Assembly (NCBI GenBank): GCA_900660155.1 | Contig: CABFPE010000187.1 | Location: 135,960-199,959 of the forward strand | Direction of reading: 5' to 3' | DNA length: 64,000 nucleotides | DNA from: Hofstenia miamia | Taxonomy: Eukaryota; Xenacoelomorpha; Acoela; Hofsteniidae | Part shown: piece after piece, positions 33,355 through 45,883 of the stretch | Layout of the letters: the number at the start of each line of letters is the position of its first letter | How positions within the stretch are numbered: position 1 is the first letter of the stretch | Made by a program: the position numbers and the translations under genes | Notes under the pieces: generated by a model | Database searches by the model: none | The model's input: only the letters and a program-made list of their open reading frames with translations | What the model was told of the DNA's origin: nothing

Positions 33355-36300
33355 GAATAGAAAGCAAAAAGTTAATAATCCTATATAAAATACTATACCA
33401 TTTGCTTATGCATACATTAACACCAAGCTGCTCATTTTATCATGGAAGATACCAACCATTTTCGAAAATTTCATTTTGTGAAAAAATTCAAGATCTTCCC
33501 ATTGCTAAAGTTGAGATAATAAAGTGCCTTAAGACCTATGGCGCCAACAATTAATCTAACTATTTTTCTTCCATAAATAGATTACTTAAGTACTGGTTTA
33601 TTAAATGAGCATTGAATGTTTCTTATGGGGAGTTCTATTTTAAAATTGAGACATTCTATGTCGAACAGTATTGCAGTGGGAAGTGAAAGATCTCGATATT
33701 TTGCTTCAATAATATTAATGATATAGATAACTTAAAAATATCAAATCAATTTGCTTTCAATAATAAAAATTGGAATTCTAACTTATTTTTTATACATATA
33801 TTTTCCAAAATATGGTGTTTAACTAATTTTATAGGATAATTTGTGATAGATTTTCAACCATCTTAATTTTTTTGCTTAATATGCCATTCAACATAACTTA
33901 AGACTTGAATGCATATATCCATATGTCAGCACAGCAAAAATGATTATATTACTCAGAAATCAAGTGCTTTGATGTAGTCTTCTTCAGAATATATTCTATC
34001 AGTATTCAGTACACCAGATGCTGGTGGCAGACATCAAAGGAATTTCCTTTGCTTGCATAGTTTGGTTGGATCTGATTTTAAAAACTCCTATTTTTCAACA
34101 AGGTTGTAGGAGTTGGGTTGTTTTAAAAAATGTGACACCGTTGCAGGACTGAGGGTGTTCCACCATATACAACTGCTTACGCTTCGGTATAAACATATAT
34201 CCGGTAATTACGAAAAGCACATCCCGTTTACACTGCTCAAACTTTATTCCCATAATCATCAAGTGTTGCATCATTTGTATGATGAAGATTATGCAAAGAT
34301 AATTTGTATCTGTTAAACTTCGATAGAGAAAATAAATGAAAATTCAGCTTTTATGCAAAAGTTATTTTTTTGTGTTTGTGGCGATGACATTTAGCTCAAT
34401 TGTATCGTCAATTAACATGACAGCAAAATATGGCTATTACAAACACCAGAAGTCTACATATTTCATCCTGTTTTGAAACTTGTTTCACCCTGCACACAGA
34501 AGTTTATTCATTTGGCACTTTTACTCATTGTATTAAGCTCTATGGGAATAAAATCAACCAATTGGAATTGTGAAAAATTTAACAGCAATATTTACAAAAT
34601 TGACCTCATAGGAACATGAGACACAATATCAAAAGCTTTTTTAGGCCGACAAAATGCACTTAGAGTTTCCAAGGTCAAGCCTTTCGTTTTTAATCTCTAA
34701 TTTGCTTCAAACTAATTAAGATAAAAAAAATCTGGAAATTTTGGACTTCAACAAATTTTTTTAAATTATATTTGCCAAAGCTTTGGAAATTTGTTAAATA
34801 CTAGAAATTAGGGAAATTTATCTCTGATTTCGGAATGGTCTTCTTATCTGAGTTGCATACTACGTACATCTGAGCCCCCTAAATTTTTTATGTTTGGGGA
34901 AAAATTTCGCGTGTGTCAGGAAAACAATGAAATATCGTAGATATGAAAAAATTTATTGAGGGAAAACAGTAAGAATTTCAATAAAAAAATGGGTAAATGC
35001 CTTTTAATCTTTTTGTGACAACCTGAAATAGTGACAAAATCAAGGGCCAAGTCTCACAATCCTCGTAATGTCTACACAATTGGCACGGCTCGCAGGCTAT
35101 TAAGTTTTAAAAAATTGACCGCATCTGTTTTAACTTGACTTGCAATTGGCTCGCAGTTCATTATTTTTAGTACAACCTTGTCCGACATGGCCGACAGCCC
35201 GAATGAACATTATGTTGGCCCTTGACCTGTCCATTGCCCATTTTGCTTAAATGAACCCACAGCCCGGTCCGCTTCAACCTTTGGTATAATATTCAGCATG
35301 TTAATACCATGAACTTGGATAAATTTACTTGGGAAGCTATTAATGATAATATGATAAATGTTTTTGTTCTAATAAAGTTCTAGAAAAATACTCTAAGAAT
35401 TCGAAAATTTTCAGAAATGCCATTTGAATTACTAATGGTTTTTATACTAGATATAGAGATTTTTACTTTATGACGAAGCAATTATCTTAGTATTTAAAAA
35501 TAGCGCTTGTTTTACTTACTTGATACTTCGAGGATACACGAATATTTCAACTCTTTCATTACTATATTTTTCATCGTTTCAGCAACTTCTTCAATCGTTC
35601 TGATAGGATAGTACAATAACGGCGCGACTACAATGGCTAGCCAACCATCTGGTCTATAGTCAGCAATCATCAGTGGAATCAATTGCTTTCTCAGATTTTG
35701 GGCATATGTCGCTTCTAAGAATTAATATAATTATTAAATTACACAATTGAACACATGAATTGCGTTAAAATTAATCTTTTATTGCTTGAGAAATAACTTT
35801 TAAGATGTGAAGTATCTATACTGTTAAATCAGATTAAACTCACCACTTCTGCAATTGACACTTTGTTTATAACGCTCTGTGATGCAAATAATGATAGCAT
35901 CGGCTTCTTGCACACCTTCTGCCATTCGTTCATAAATATTTCCTTCTAAAAATTTTCTTAGAGGCAAATACTAAAGCCACGTTAGTTTTTCAGACACAAT
36001 TTTAAATTCTAGGTTTTCTTAAAATGTATAATCCAATCCGTGGCATTGTCCTACATGACACGACACTTACCCACCCCCCCCAATTTTCTAAAAAATTTAA
36101 AAAATTTAATGATTTCTCTGGTTTATACATGTAAATGAGAACAACCCAGTGTAAAGTTTTCATAATCACATGTTAAATTGCTCTCAAAATTTAGTTCAGT
36201 GCAATTTCTTGCATCAACAATGCTGTTGAGGGTTTTAAAATTATAGATTCCTTATATAAAGACAGTTGTGCCCTTCCCAATATTTTTCATGCACGACACT

Positions 36301-39300
36301 CCTGATAACAATGTGAACAAATACACTCCTGATTTATATATGAAGAATATTATAGAAACCTGGTCATTCTTAAAATTTAATTTTAATTAAATTATAAGGG
36401 AAGATCAAACACCTACCCTACATGTATATCATTTTTCACTTACTAAGATATATTGAACAAGAAAACAACAACGATTAGTAAGAGAAAAAGATTAGCCTAG
36501 GTATAAATTCAACATAATTATGAACTATTAGACTCATTCTTCTTATATGCAATCTTGTATTTCTTATCGAACAGAATGACTGCATCATCAGTAGCAGATT
36601 CTGATGGATTGTATGAAAAACTTTTACAAGTCATAAAGTGACACTAAGTCTGTAGTATATATCTGCTCAAAAGTTAATCCATGAAATATTTATGAGTAAC
36701 ACTCGAGATCACTTAAAATGAATCTCTTCCCTTTCTGTTGAACGCATAAAGTTCACAATTAGCATCAGAATTTTCTAAGTAGATATAGATAAGTGTATTC
36801 TCAATTTCGAGTTACATTTGGAAAGTTCTTTGAAATTTGTGATTATTGTGAATATCTAAACGCATTCATAAAAGTTCCAAACAACACCATAGCAACTAAG
36901 AAATTATTGTTACTAATATGCTAAAAATTATACTTTAATTAATTATTTTCCACATAAATTGTTTTTGCTCAAACCTTTTGTTTGAATGATCTAGAATTTT
37001 CAATTGGATTTCAGTAAAAAAACCACCATTTTCATTTGTTTATATTGACTCCTAAGTTATTGGTGAGCAACATAACATTAGGGCGCTGCGAGTATGGATA
37101 GTTGAGTCGAGTCAGTCTCTTAAAATTCTAGTTGAGTCGGATTTCAAATCTCGAGTTTTGTCTACGCACATGGGCCGATCAATATCATAATTATAGTCAC
37201 CATAAAGGCCTAGACTGCCAATGTAATTTAGAGGGCAAAAAAATTTAGCAATTTTGTTGCTACTTATTATTATCTCGGAGGGGAGGGCGATCTGGTTTCA
37301 AGTTAGGGGGCATTTTTAATTGGCCAAAAAAACATGTAATTGACAATTATTGTATGCTGATTTAACATTCCGTAGTCAATGTTAATGTTATTAAGTTAAA
37401 TTATAGAAAGACCTGTCAAACATCACTTAAATAAAGTGTGAAGTTTGATAATCAACTTGAAATTGTGACCTTTGCTAACGAAATTTTTAAAAATCCAATT
37501 TAATTGTAAATGCAATATAATTAAAAGCTATAATTTAATAAAAAAAATTCTTATAAATAGAAGTTACATTTCCACACTAGAATTGCCTTGATTAGTAGCG
37601 TTTTTTTGTGATAAATAGCATTGAATTCTTCTCGTTAGATATTCAAATTCGCCAAATTTTTTTTTTATAATTAAGTGATGACTAGAGATAATATCTACAA
37701 CTAAAGTGTTAGAAAAGAAGTTATTTTAAGTAGTTAATATGATCATTGTGTAAGAAATCTTACTCATTTTATCTAGATCTATCCATACATTAACACCTTG
37801 CGCTTCCAAACTATCCCGAACGGAAAGAGCAATATTCTGATGATCCCATTGATAGCTTATCATCACATGACCTGAGTTTGCTATTTCATATTCAGCAACA
37901 TCGTATGCACCCTGAAATGACACTTCGTAACGGCTTATTAATCTTATGTCATCTTAGTAGAAATATAAAAGATTGAACACTTTTATTACTAGTTATAAAT
38001 TCGTCATAACATTGCATTTCCTGAAAAACTATTAACTTATGTAAAGTGGTTTAGATTCACAGTGCACATTAATTTTAGCTGTGTGGAACATTGAATACAT
38101 CAAAACATTCATGCAAATAATTAATTAACCTTAAACTGCATGGGGATTTTTGAAAATCTTTCATGCTCGTAAAAAATTTTTTAGGCGCTTATAGCTCAAA
38201 AAATATTAACCATATGCTCAATCTGAAAAAATTCGTGATAAAGTAGAGTTTACTTTTATTTTTTTGCTTCATACCAAGATCTCCTTATTTGCGCAGAGCA
38301 CTCCACAATGGGCTTGGGATATCTTCGCACACATCAATTCTTTGTTGTTTCCATTGACTCAAAGCTTTATAAATGCTTGAACATTAAAATTCCAATTTTT
38401 CGAAAACTTGTTAATCTTTTCAACAACCTTAACCCCACAGTACGTTGTAATACATACACATTTGTTGCTTTCATGGTCTCAAAACTCCATAAATACATGA
38501 ACATTAGGTATGGAGAGAATTTAAATCTTTCTTAAAAATTAGAAATGTTCAAAGAAAAATTGTTAATCTTTTCAACAACCTTAACCCCACAGTACGTTGT
38601 AATACATACACATTTGTTGCTTTCATGGTCTCAAAACTCCATAAATACATGAACATTAGGTATGGAGAGAATTTAAATCTTTCTTAAAAATTAGAAGTTT
38701 TCAAAGAAAAATTGTTAATCTTTTCAACAACCTTAACCGAAATTTTCAACATTACATTAAAGTATGTTCATAATGTTTTAGGATTTTCAAATTTGCTAGT
38801 AGGCGTGGAGAAAATTATTTGTACACATGTAAAATCGGTTTGTACTATAAAATTGCAGTTTAGGGTTAAGTGGGAGACAGAGAAATAAATTGTGAATTTA
38901 GCATAACTGGGTTTTAAGTAAAGTAATAGTGAGCTTACTTATGCAGAAGTTTTTAATTAGCATATGAAGAAGATTAACATACTTCACTCTCAGTTCTTTC
39001 GTTTGCACGCTCGAGATGAAGCTTCGCAAATTTACAGCTGTCTACGATATTTTTATCCTGGCAATCAAAATTTCTTCTTATAGCTAAACATGTATTTATC
39101 TTATATATTGTATTGTTGACTTAGATACGAGATAAATTCAGCACAAACACACGTATTTTAAAAATATAAAACTCATACTAATGGTAACACCAGTTTGGTA
39201 GGCAAACTTTTAGCCATCAATTATTCCAAAAAAACTAAGAGTAGGCCTGAATCTAATTTACAGAGTTTAAAATAGGCTAAGGTTCTTCCACTCAACCCAC

Positions 39301-39460
39301 AAGCCTCTTTAATTTTTCAGACCAAGGTTTGCGAAATTTTCGAATCAAAGGAATTTTAATATTGTTCTGACCGAAATATAATCCAACTTCTTTAATACGA
39401 AACAATTCACAATTCTACTAGTTTTGAAATACTAAAGCATGGCTTATTTTATGGTTGCCT

Positions 39461-39496
<36 letters not shown>

Positions 39497-41260
39497 ATGT
39501 TTTTCAATTTAAGAGAAACAAAATACAAAATAAAGACTAATAAACATCGGTATTATCATATTTCCGCACTAAATGCTGAATATGTGAACAATTCTGCTCT
39601 AAAATAACTTCACAATGGAAGGTAAACTTCATCAATATTTATTGATTGGATTTCTACTTTGCGGACGAATGCTTTTCGCCATAGCTGCATGAGAATTTTC
39701 ATATGATATGCCCAACTGACCCAGTTCAGCACAAAAAAACAGATGGAGCCCCAGCTTAACTACACATCATACAACAACTTCGACCTAATAAAATGATATC
39801 AAAAACAACTTTTCAAAATGATGTTGTTGCCACTTCCCTTTTCGTAATTGCTTTCAAATAATTTTCTTGAAGATCTTGGTATTTGGCCTGGATTTGGATT
39901 CCTTTTACTCCAGATTCTCTAGATTTTTACATGTTGACTATTACTTTTGGGACATTTTAAAGAAAGTGTTTATCATCAGTTTAAGCCCCAGTCATTGAAG
40001 ATTTGAGAGAAAAAGTCAAGACAGAGATTCAATTAATAAGAATTGATGAAATTTTGAGAGCAGTGGGAAAACTTACCTAATCGTTGTGAAGTTATCTTGG
40101 AGGGATTTACTGGAGAAATATAATAATTTCCATGTGTATCTGTTGTTATGTCGTATTTTGTTACATTTAATTTGAAAAATTCATATCTGTTTTGTGTCGA
40201 GGGGAAAGGGGGATAAGCCTTCCCATGGCGACGTCATTGGCCTACTGATTTAATCTTTTACTGGAAACGAAGTCCTGATTATCACATGAAGATGCCACCA
40301 TGTTTGTAAGACCTTTCAAAATAGGTATCTTAGATTAAATCAATTTAAACAATATGGAACGTCTTCTGAAGTTCACAACTTAAAAAATAATGTATATAAG
40401 TATGATAATTTTAAAAACACAGTATTAAAAGAGGTCAATGGCATTGAGGGTTTAGTGTAATATTTTATGTGCTATTTTGTAATTTCTGCTGGAAATCTAC
40501 ATGAAGTTTAGTGTTTCATGAAATAAATATTCAGAAATCGATGTCTAGAATAGATAGAAAATTCCTATTACTTAATAAGTTTAGTGTAATTCAAACAAAT
40601 GGATTTAAAAATTAGCAGCTTCAACAAACAACAAGCAATCATGCTCCATTTAGAGCCCGTATACTGGGTCTGTGCCCGTGCTAGAGAAGCCCGTACCTGT
40701 ACGCCTTTGTTAATGCCCAATACGGACCCTACCCTAGGTTAAAAGGATGAACAAACTCAATCCTAAATTCCTTCAAGGACCCCAGATATATTAAAGGAAC
40801 ATAATTGATTCAGAGTCAATTGGTATGAAAATCAAAATTCATTCGACCAATTTTTTAGTAAGGGGGCAGCTGGGTGGCCATTATATCTCGAGCGCGGGCT
40901 TGGCCCTCTCTGGCCTCCCCGTCTGTACGTCACTGCATTTAATATATTTTTGAAATGAAGAAACGAAGCATAAAATCAAAAGATTCCTAGCTTAGAATCA
41001 TGCATTTAGCACATAAAAACTTACCCAGGATAGTAGTCCTTCCATAGCTCGCAGAATAGCTTGGTAAATGAATTCTTGCTTAAGAATTCTGCCAGTTCGT
41101 CAGCATTATTATCTCTCTGAGCATTTTGAAACACCGTAAACAATTTGTCCAGTAATCCAGTGAAATGTTTGGAAATTTTATCATTAAAGCCATCTTTCAG
41201 CCTATCCAAAATGCTAAGTATCTGTTCTTGTTCTGCTTTTTCATTGATAGCATTACTCAT
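33045..41260 (-). CDS. TIR-domain protein with SAM-like C-terminus
   Basis: Exons on the minus strand: 39057-38983, 37911-37764, 35945-35844, 35714-35520 and 33301-33045 (stop TAA); all GT-AG and phase-consistent. 41260-41025 is a likely first exon whose join is unresolved. Exons 37911-35520 encode a complete TIR domain: box 1 HVMISYQWDHQ, VNVWIDLDKM, then GNIYERMAEGVQEADAIII, ITERYKQSVNCRS, LRKQLIPLMIADYRPDGWLAIV. A Glu directly after NCRS (codon split by an intron) sits where catalytic TIRs carry the NADase glutamate. The last exon encodes a SAM-like module (LSVERWISENKLEKF, NPRELHELSRILKECPKLFY, DMLSIGAALREI). TIR domains signal in immunity or degrade NAD+; which applies here cannot be told. 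No signal peptide or membrane segment, so probably cytosolic. Order TIR then SAM differs from SARM1 (ARM-SAM-SAM-TIR). Confidence 0.8.
33314..33348. repeat. (TA)n microsatellite at a TIR-gene splice acceptor
   Basis: TA repeat directly upstream (minus strand) of the acceptor of the last TIR-SAM exon, within about 15 bases of the exon. Similar TA runs lie at 39462-39492, 47889-47906 and 58648-58670. Confidence 0.9.
38141..38275 (+). repeat. Dispersed repeat, copy at 38.1 kb (partner near 60.04-60.13 kb)
   Basis: Shares with 60030-60125 the order 'ttttgaaaa', 'ttttttaggcgctta'/'tttttaagcgctta', 'aaaaaatattaac', 'tatgctcaat' and 'gtgataaag'. It abuts the 152-bp tandem array, so array and this block may be parts of one element. 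Confidence 0.55.
38310..38740 (+). repeat. 152-bp tandem repeat in a TIR-gene intron
   Basis: Two nearly identical units (from 38410 and from 38562) plus the start of a third (38714), each beginning gttaatcttttcaacaacc. A diverged unit precedes them (38310-38409). Related sequence occurs near 48880-48990 and 57530-57630, so the unit belongs to a dispersed family. No coding. Confidence 0.85.
39462..39492. repeat. (TA)n microsatellite
   Basis: Uninterrupted TA run inside the TIR gene region, upstream of exon 39057-38983. Confidence 0.95.
41025..41260 (-). CDS. Probable first exon of the TIR-SAM gene
   Basis: ATG at 41258-41260, 78 codons, ending in a good donor (CTGG|GTAAG). It encodes an acidic helical segment (ILSILDRLKDGFNDKI, LDKLFTVFQN, FTKLFCELWKDYYPG) like the N-terminal helices that precede armadillo repeats in some invertebrate TIR proteins. 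It ends in phase 2, whereas the next clear exon (39057-38983) starts in phase 0, so a small exon between them has been missed or this exon belongs to another transcript. No armadillo-like exons were found in the 2 kb between. Confidence 0.6.
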
Positions 41261-43000
41261 TTTGTTTAACTACGTCCCGCAGTGCTTGCCAATAAAATAT
41301 GCACAAATAACGCCTCACAGCGGGAAAAATTTTAATTGAAAACAAAATTTGATAAATCTAAAATATTCTATTAATACAAAAACATTTAAGTATATTGAAT
41401 TCAGAGTTTTGTCCAATACAATTTTTTTTAGCTACCTGCAACGGTAATATATTTATAAAAATTTATAAATTATCAATTTTTTTCAAAAACTTTATTAGAA
41501 AAATTGTTGTAGGTCAGCAAAGATCATAGAGCAAAATACACTAAAACAATCAGGTTAGAAACTAAACGTATCCCAGTAAAAACAGATTTTTGATTTTTTC
41601 GTGTCCTTACTAAAATAACATTTCATCGCACCCAGCTACTGTAATAACATCCAGATTAATTACTGAGAAAGCGTTCTCATTCTTTGTTATACCTATCAAT
41701 CTCTTTCATTATAATATTCTACCTTTATTATAATCTGACCACAGAAACTTTTCGCCATTCAAAATTCAAACTCGAGATACATAATCAGGGAATGCTCCTT
41801 AACTGATATAAATAAAGCCATGTTATTTTCCTGTTGGCTACTTCTTCATTTTTTATCTTAATTCTTTATTAAATTATTTTGCAGCTTTTTCAAGAGCTTC
41901 ACGAAATAATTTTCACATTAAAAATTAATCAATGCACAGAAATAAATTTTTGCTTGCACTTACAGATTTTTATTTCTAGTAAAACAATTTCCTATTTTGT
42001 ACCGATGTTTAAGAATAATTTATTAAAAATTATATTTTAATAAAAATTATAATCTAATGATACTTTACAAAATTCAAAATTTTTTGCACAATATTTGCGA
42101 TATCATTCCTTGTTGTTCAGATTCCAGGCAAAATTCAACATTATTGGAAGAATATAATCACATTAAGACATGGACCGAATATTCCACTCTTAAAATTACT
42201 ACTGTGAGAAGTAAGCACATTTGATCTAAATGCACTTCTATTAAATTATTATTAAATACTAAATTTATGAAATTATGCAAAAATCCTTGGAGTTTACTTT
42301 GGTAACACAGTGTGACATGAAATTTAGTTGATTAAATTCGTTCACTGATTTCAGTCAATTTTGGGACGAGAATTTCGAGGTTGAATGTCATTTTACATAC
42401 AATACCATAGTTTTCTTTTTGAGTAATTTTTATTCTAAATTTTAGAAAGCCTATATATCATTACGTTGTTCAGTTAATGTCTAAGACCATGTACGCATTG
42501 GACCATTGGAATTATACCTTCTTTTCCAACAATAATTCATTAAAATTAGTTTCACTGTCGTGACGAGTCACATTGTGTATCAGGATGGGATAAAATTTTA
42601 TTGATATACCTTCATCCAGCTTGTATATTACATAACGACCATGCTCTGTGCATATGACAATATTATTCATGTTTTCTCTGCAAACTAACAGTTGCTTATA
42701 AATGCCTGACTTGTGTGAATTCATACTGGTAAATTTGTTGAAATTATATTCTGAAAATCAACCCATTACAAATATAGGTTTGAGGCAAAAGAAATATTCT
42801 GAAGCCTATTACATGTTTTTGGGTATTGGATCTTGATACCCACGTTAAATATTCCAGCTGCCATATTATGGTAAAATCCTGAAGATCACCAACCTTTGTC
42901 ATTTTCTATTCCTTATGCTTAGCATCAATTGAGAAACCACAATAGCGACTGATATTTTTGTCTTTGGAAATGAGGTTTTCTTGTATATCCTGTTAACAAC
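41261..43000. other. Upstream region of the TIR gene, no other gene seen
   Basis: AT-rich sequence. A 70-codon minus-strand frame (42512-42724) has no recognisable feature. The TIR promoter must lie at the lower end, but no reliable TATA box or initiator can be singled out in such AT-rich DNA. Confidence 0.4.
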
Positions 43001-43005
43001 TCATC

Positions 43006-43236
43006 TTGTTAACCTGTACCTTACAGCATTTATCTTCAATACTTAAATGTCCTGATATTAAAGTACGCATGTCTAATCTACAAAAAAATTTCAAGGAAAA
43101 AGTGAGCCAAACTGATAGTGGATTTTCTAACACAAATTCTCAAGATCTTCATTATTTTTCTCAAAAAGATTTGAACTCATTAGTTGCAAGGCTAAATCTT
43201 AGCATGAGAAAAACTAGAATTTTCTTGCTAAATTGA
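43006..43236 (+). pseudogene. Possible relic of a transposon-associated protein
   Basis: A 76-codon frame ending in YFSQKDLNSLVARLNLSMRK. From memory this resembles the 'F...ELNDLVRDLNLSK...' motif of a repetitive protein family in arthropod and Hydra genomes, usually followed by 'AELLGSRLKE...'; here the frame stops after RIFLLN. Likely a decayed fragment. The match is weak. Confidence 0.3.
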
Positions 43237-43855
43237 GGAAATGTTGGTGATGATGCCTACTAAGCTTCATTTCCTGAAATGTCAATTGAATGTTTTTCTT
43301 GAAAATTTTAGTTGTTTAGTGATAAAAAGGCAAAATTACACCAACTACTTGAGAGACTTTCTATATGAATGTTGAAATCTGCAGATTTGAGAGTATAATT
43401 TGGCCTCATATAGCTTCTGTAGGTTCAAATCTATAAAATCAATCTATTTATTAGCTATTTGATCACTAAAGAAATGTTTGCAGAAAACTAAGAGTCTTGA
43501 TAATATCTCAATTACAGCAATTAGAAAATGATCCAATTTAGACTATATTTTGGCCTCATGGGCTTTGGATCAACAGAAAACATCTGCTGACATTAAAATC
43601 AAAATAAAATTAGATGTCTATATGCAATTATAAAATTCATTTGAGGATTTTTGGAATCTCAATTACATTATAATATAATTTCCGATTTGTATATTCAATC
43701 ATGTACTTAGGCCATAAACTTAATTTCATGATATTTCCTAAAGTGTTGTTTCTACTGTGAAAATGACATGAAATTCATTTTTAGCAATATCAAATTGACT
43801 AGAAACACCGAAAAAATTTATTCAACAAAGAAAAAATATTTTTTTTGTCACACAG

Positions 43856-44113
43856 TGTAATGATTGCAAATTTTCAACGCAAGACAAAATATTATTGTCA
43901 ACTATTACTGTTTGTCTTAGCTCGATATTTAAAATTCTTGTTATTGCAAAGATGCCAATAGAAGACAGGAATACAGTATTTACATCACTAGCTATATGCA
44001 AAAACATATATGCTCTACCGGTATGTGGAAGTGATAATAATGTATTAAGAAATGTAGATAAATATCTCATGAAGTACTCCACTAAAGATTATACAACAAA
44101 GCCTTATTCTTAG
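43856..44113 (+). mobile_element. Possible LINE RT C-terminal fragment
   Basis: The plus frame reads FTSLAICKNIYALPVCGSD, NNVLRNVDKYLMKY, STKDYTTKPYS, similar in pattern to the post-RT region of some LINEs (a 'L..S...YGLPVYG..' block followed by an aromatic/basic segment). No RT catalytic motif is present. Short and uncertain. Confidence 0.35.
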
Positions 44114-44379
44114 AAAATGCTGTTTTGCTTTTCGTAAGTATCTTTTGTTGTGTTGTCCTGATAGAAAAATGACAGAGTGTGATTTGTAGAGCACATAGTA
44201 ACGGAACCAACTATGGTAATTAAATGTGCATGTTTACGAATACCCCCCTTTCCGCAAATGCCAGTTTTTGCTTGTGTCATGTAGAACACAGTTGAATTTC
44301 TGTATCACAAGGTCACTCATGATTCTTGTTATTTATTTTCAACATCAGGCATGTCAAAGGCTACTTTCTATTAAGACTT

Positions 44380-44740
44380 TAAGGTCGTGGAAAGTAGCGA
44401 ATCATTCAAAAGAAAAGCCGGAATTGGCCATCCTGTGAAAATTTTTTGACATCAAAAGCAGAGATTGACAAACTTAGCTTTGAAACATGCAACAGTGCAC
44501 CGGTCATTGACTAGCTCGGCTCGGGTATAAAGAAGAAACTGACGAAAATCATCTACTTTTCAGCTGCATCGAAACAAAGTCAAGGTTTTGTGCAGTAGCT
44601 AGGAAAGGCCAATGAAAAGTCGACAAAATTCTGTCCAAAAGTTATGGTTTGGGGCGCACTGTTCTATTCGTGATTATATTTGAACATTATTCCCAATCAA
44701 CGATTAGCAGTAAAAAATATTTCAAGATTGTGTTGGAGTT
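44380..44740 (+). mobile_element. Decayed Tc1/mariner-type transposase fragment
   Basis: Plus-strand pieces include KRKAGIGHPVKIF (a GRP-like hook) and, further on, CPKVMVWGALFYS...IIPNQRLAV, which fits the 'KVMVWGAI' block around the second catalytic Asp of IS630/Tc1/mariner transposases. Several stops; termini not found. Confidence 0.5.
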
Positions 44741-45536
44741 TGTTTCATATGCTTTATACCCTAAAGGCTGAAAATTAGAGCTAGATGGCGCAACCTTTAA
44801 TATTTAGAGTTGTGGACGGGCCGTTATTTCAATCTTGCGCCCTTTAAGCCATGACCCAAGCCCAAGCCGATCTGTTGTAATTTGCAAAATTCAGGTCACG
44901 CCCCGTCATATCCAAAACCATTATAACATTTTTGTGAATATGTGAAATGTGTATAAACCTAAACCATGTGTTCATAGCCATTCATTTTGCTATTACTCAC
45001 ACATTTCTGTTTGCAAATACGTTCATCCGTTTGTCTGTAAATTAAATTATTATGAGTCGCAGTTTTTTGCTTCAAGGTATACATGTAATTTTAGGTTTGA
45101 CAGTTTTGTGTTTCATACAAAACTTGTAGTTAGCTTTTAAATATAAATTCGTTCGTTATTTTTCGTTATTCTCTACCTCTCCTCCCCTCTCTCTTCCTCA
45201 TTTTCAATTTCTATCTCTCTACAAAAATACTGATGAAAAGTATTTATTATTAATACTATAAATTCTAGACTTTTTATAATGATAATTGAAGATCAGATGA
45301 GAACTAATGAAATAAATTGTTTTAATTGACTATTGAGTAACTATAAGGAAAATGCGCAGGTAAATGAAGATTCTCCAGGATTTTTTACTTTCGAATTTGA
45401 GGGAAAATTGTTCTAATATCTGGAGTGTAAATATATCTTCATACAGTAAGCTGCACACAGCCATTCGGCACGCTCAACAATGAACTTCATAGAAAATGAA
45501 GATCTGAATTCCTACGCTGTCACGTCTAGCAACATA

Positions 45537-45651
45537 GAGTTCAAACCTCAACATAATTGAACATAGTCGAGCACAGAGTTCAAGCCTCAACATAATTGAA
45601 CATAGTCGAGCACAGAGTTCAAGCCTCAATATAAGTAAACATAGTCGAGCA
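45537..45651 (+). repeat. 39-bp tandem repeat, about three copies
   Basis: Units start at 45537, 45576 and 45615 (gagttcaagcctcaacataa...tcgagcaca). Because 39 is a multiple of 3, the minus strand reads as a 13-residue repeat (ELCARLCSIMLRL); this is a by-product of the period, and nothing else supports a gene. Confidence 0.9.
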
Positions 45652-45883
45652 AAACTCAAACATTTTTAAGATCACATCTGATAAACTTAGGAAGAAGGAA
45701 CTTGTCAAGAGGTCTTCATTCAAATCCTAACTCAGAAAGTGAAAGTTATTCACCATTTCTTTATTATTCGGAATGTTAAAGTCTCAATAGCATATATTTA
45801 CAATATAATATTGCATCTTCAACACCTTTAAAATTTTATCAACAAGCTCTTTGCAAAATTGTAAGTGGAAAGTATGTTACTAA

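Noticed and set aside
38308-38535. 75-codon frame on the plus strand
   Set aside because: Lies wholly in the 152-bp tandem repeat.
40067-40120. 33-nt mini-exon between an AG and GTAAG on the minus strand
   Set aside because: It keeps phase 2 and does not repair the phase conflict with the next exon; no conservation evidence.
40861-40935. hAT end (reverse complement cagtgacgtacagac) near 40.9 kb
   Set aside because: Looks like a MITE terminus, but no partner end or target duplication was found.
33045-41260. Calling the TIR gene SARM1
   Set aside because: Domain order is TIR then SAM-like and no armadillo repeats were found.
45474-45659. Minus-strand Cys/Leu-rich 13-residue repeat protein
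   Set aside because: Produced by a 39-bp tandem repeat; no other gene signal.
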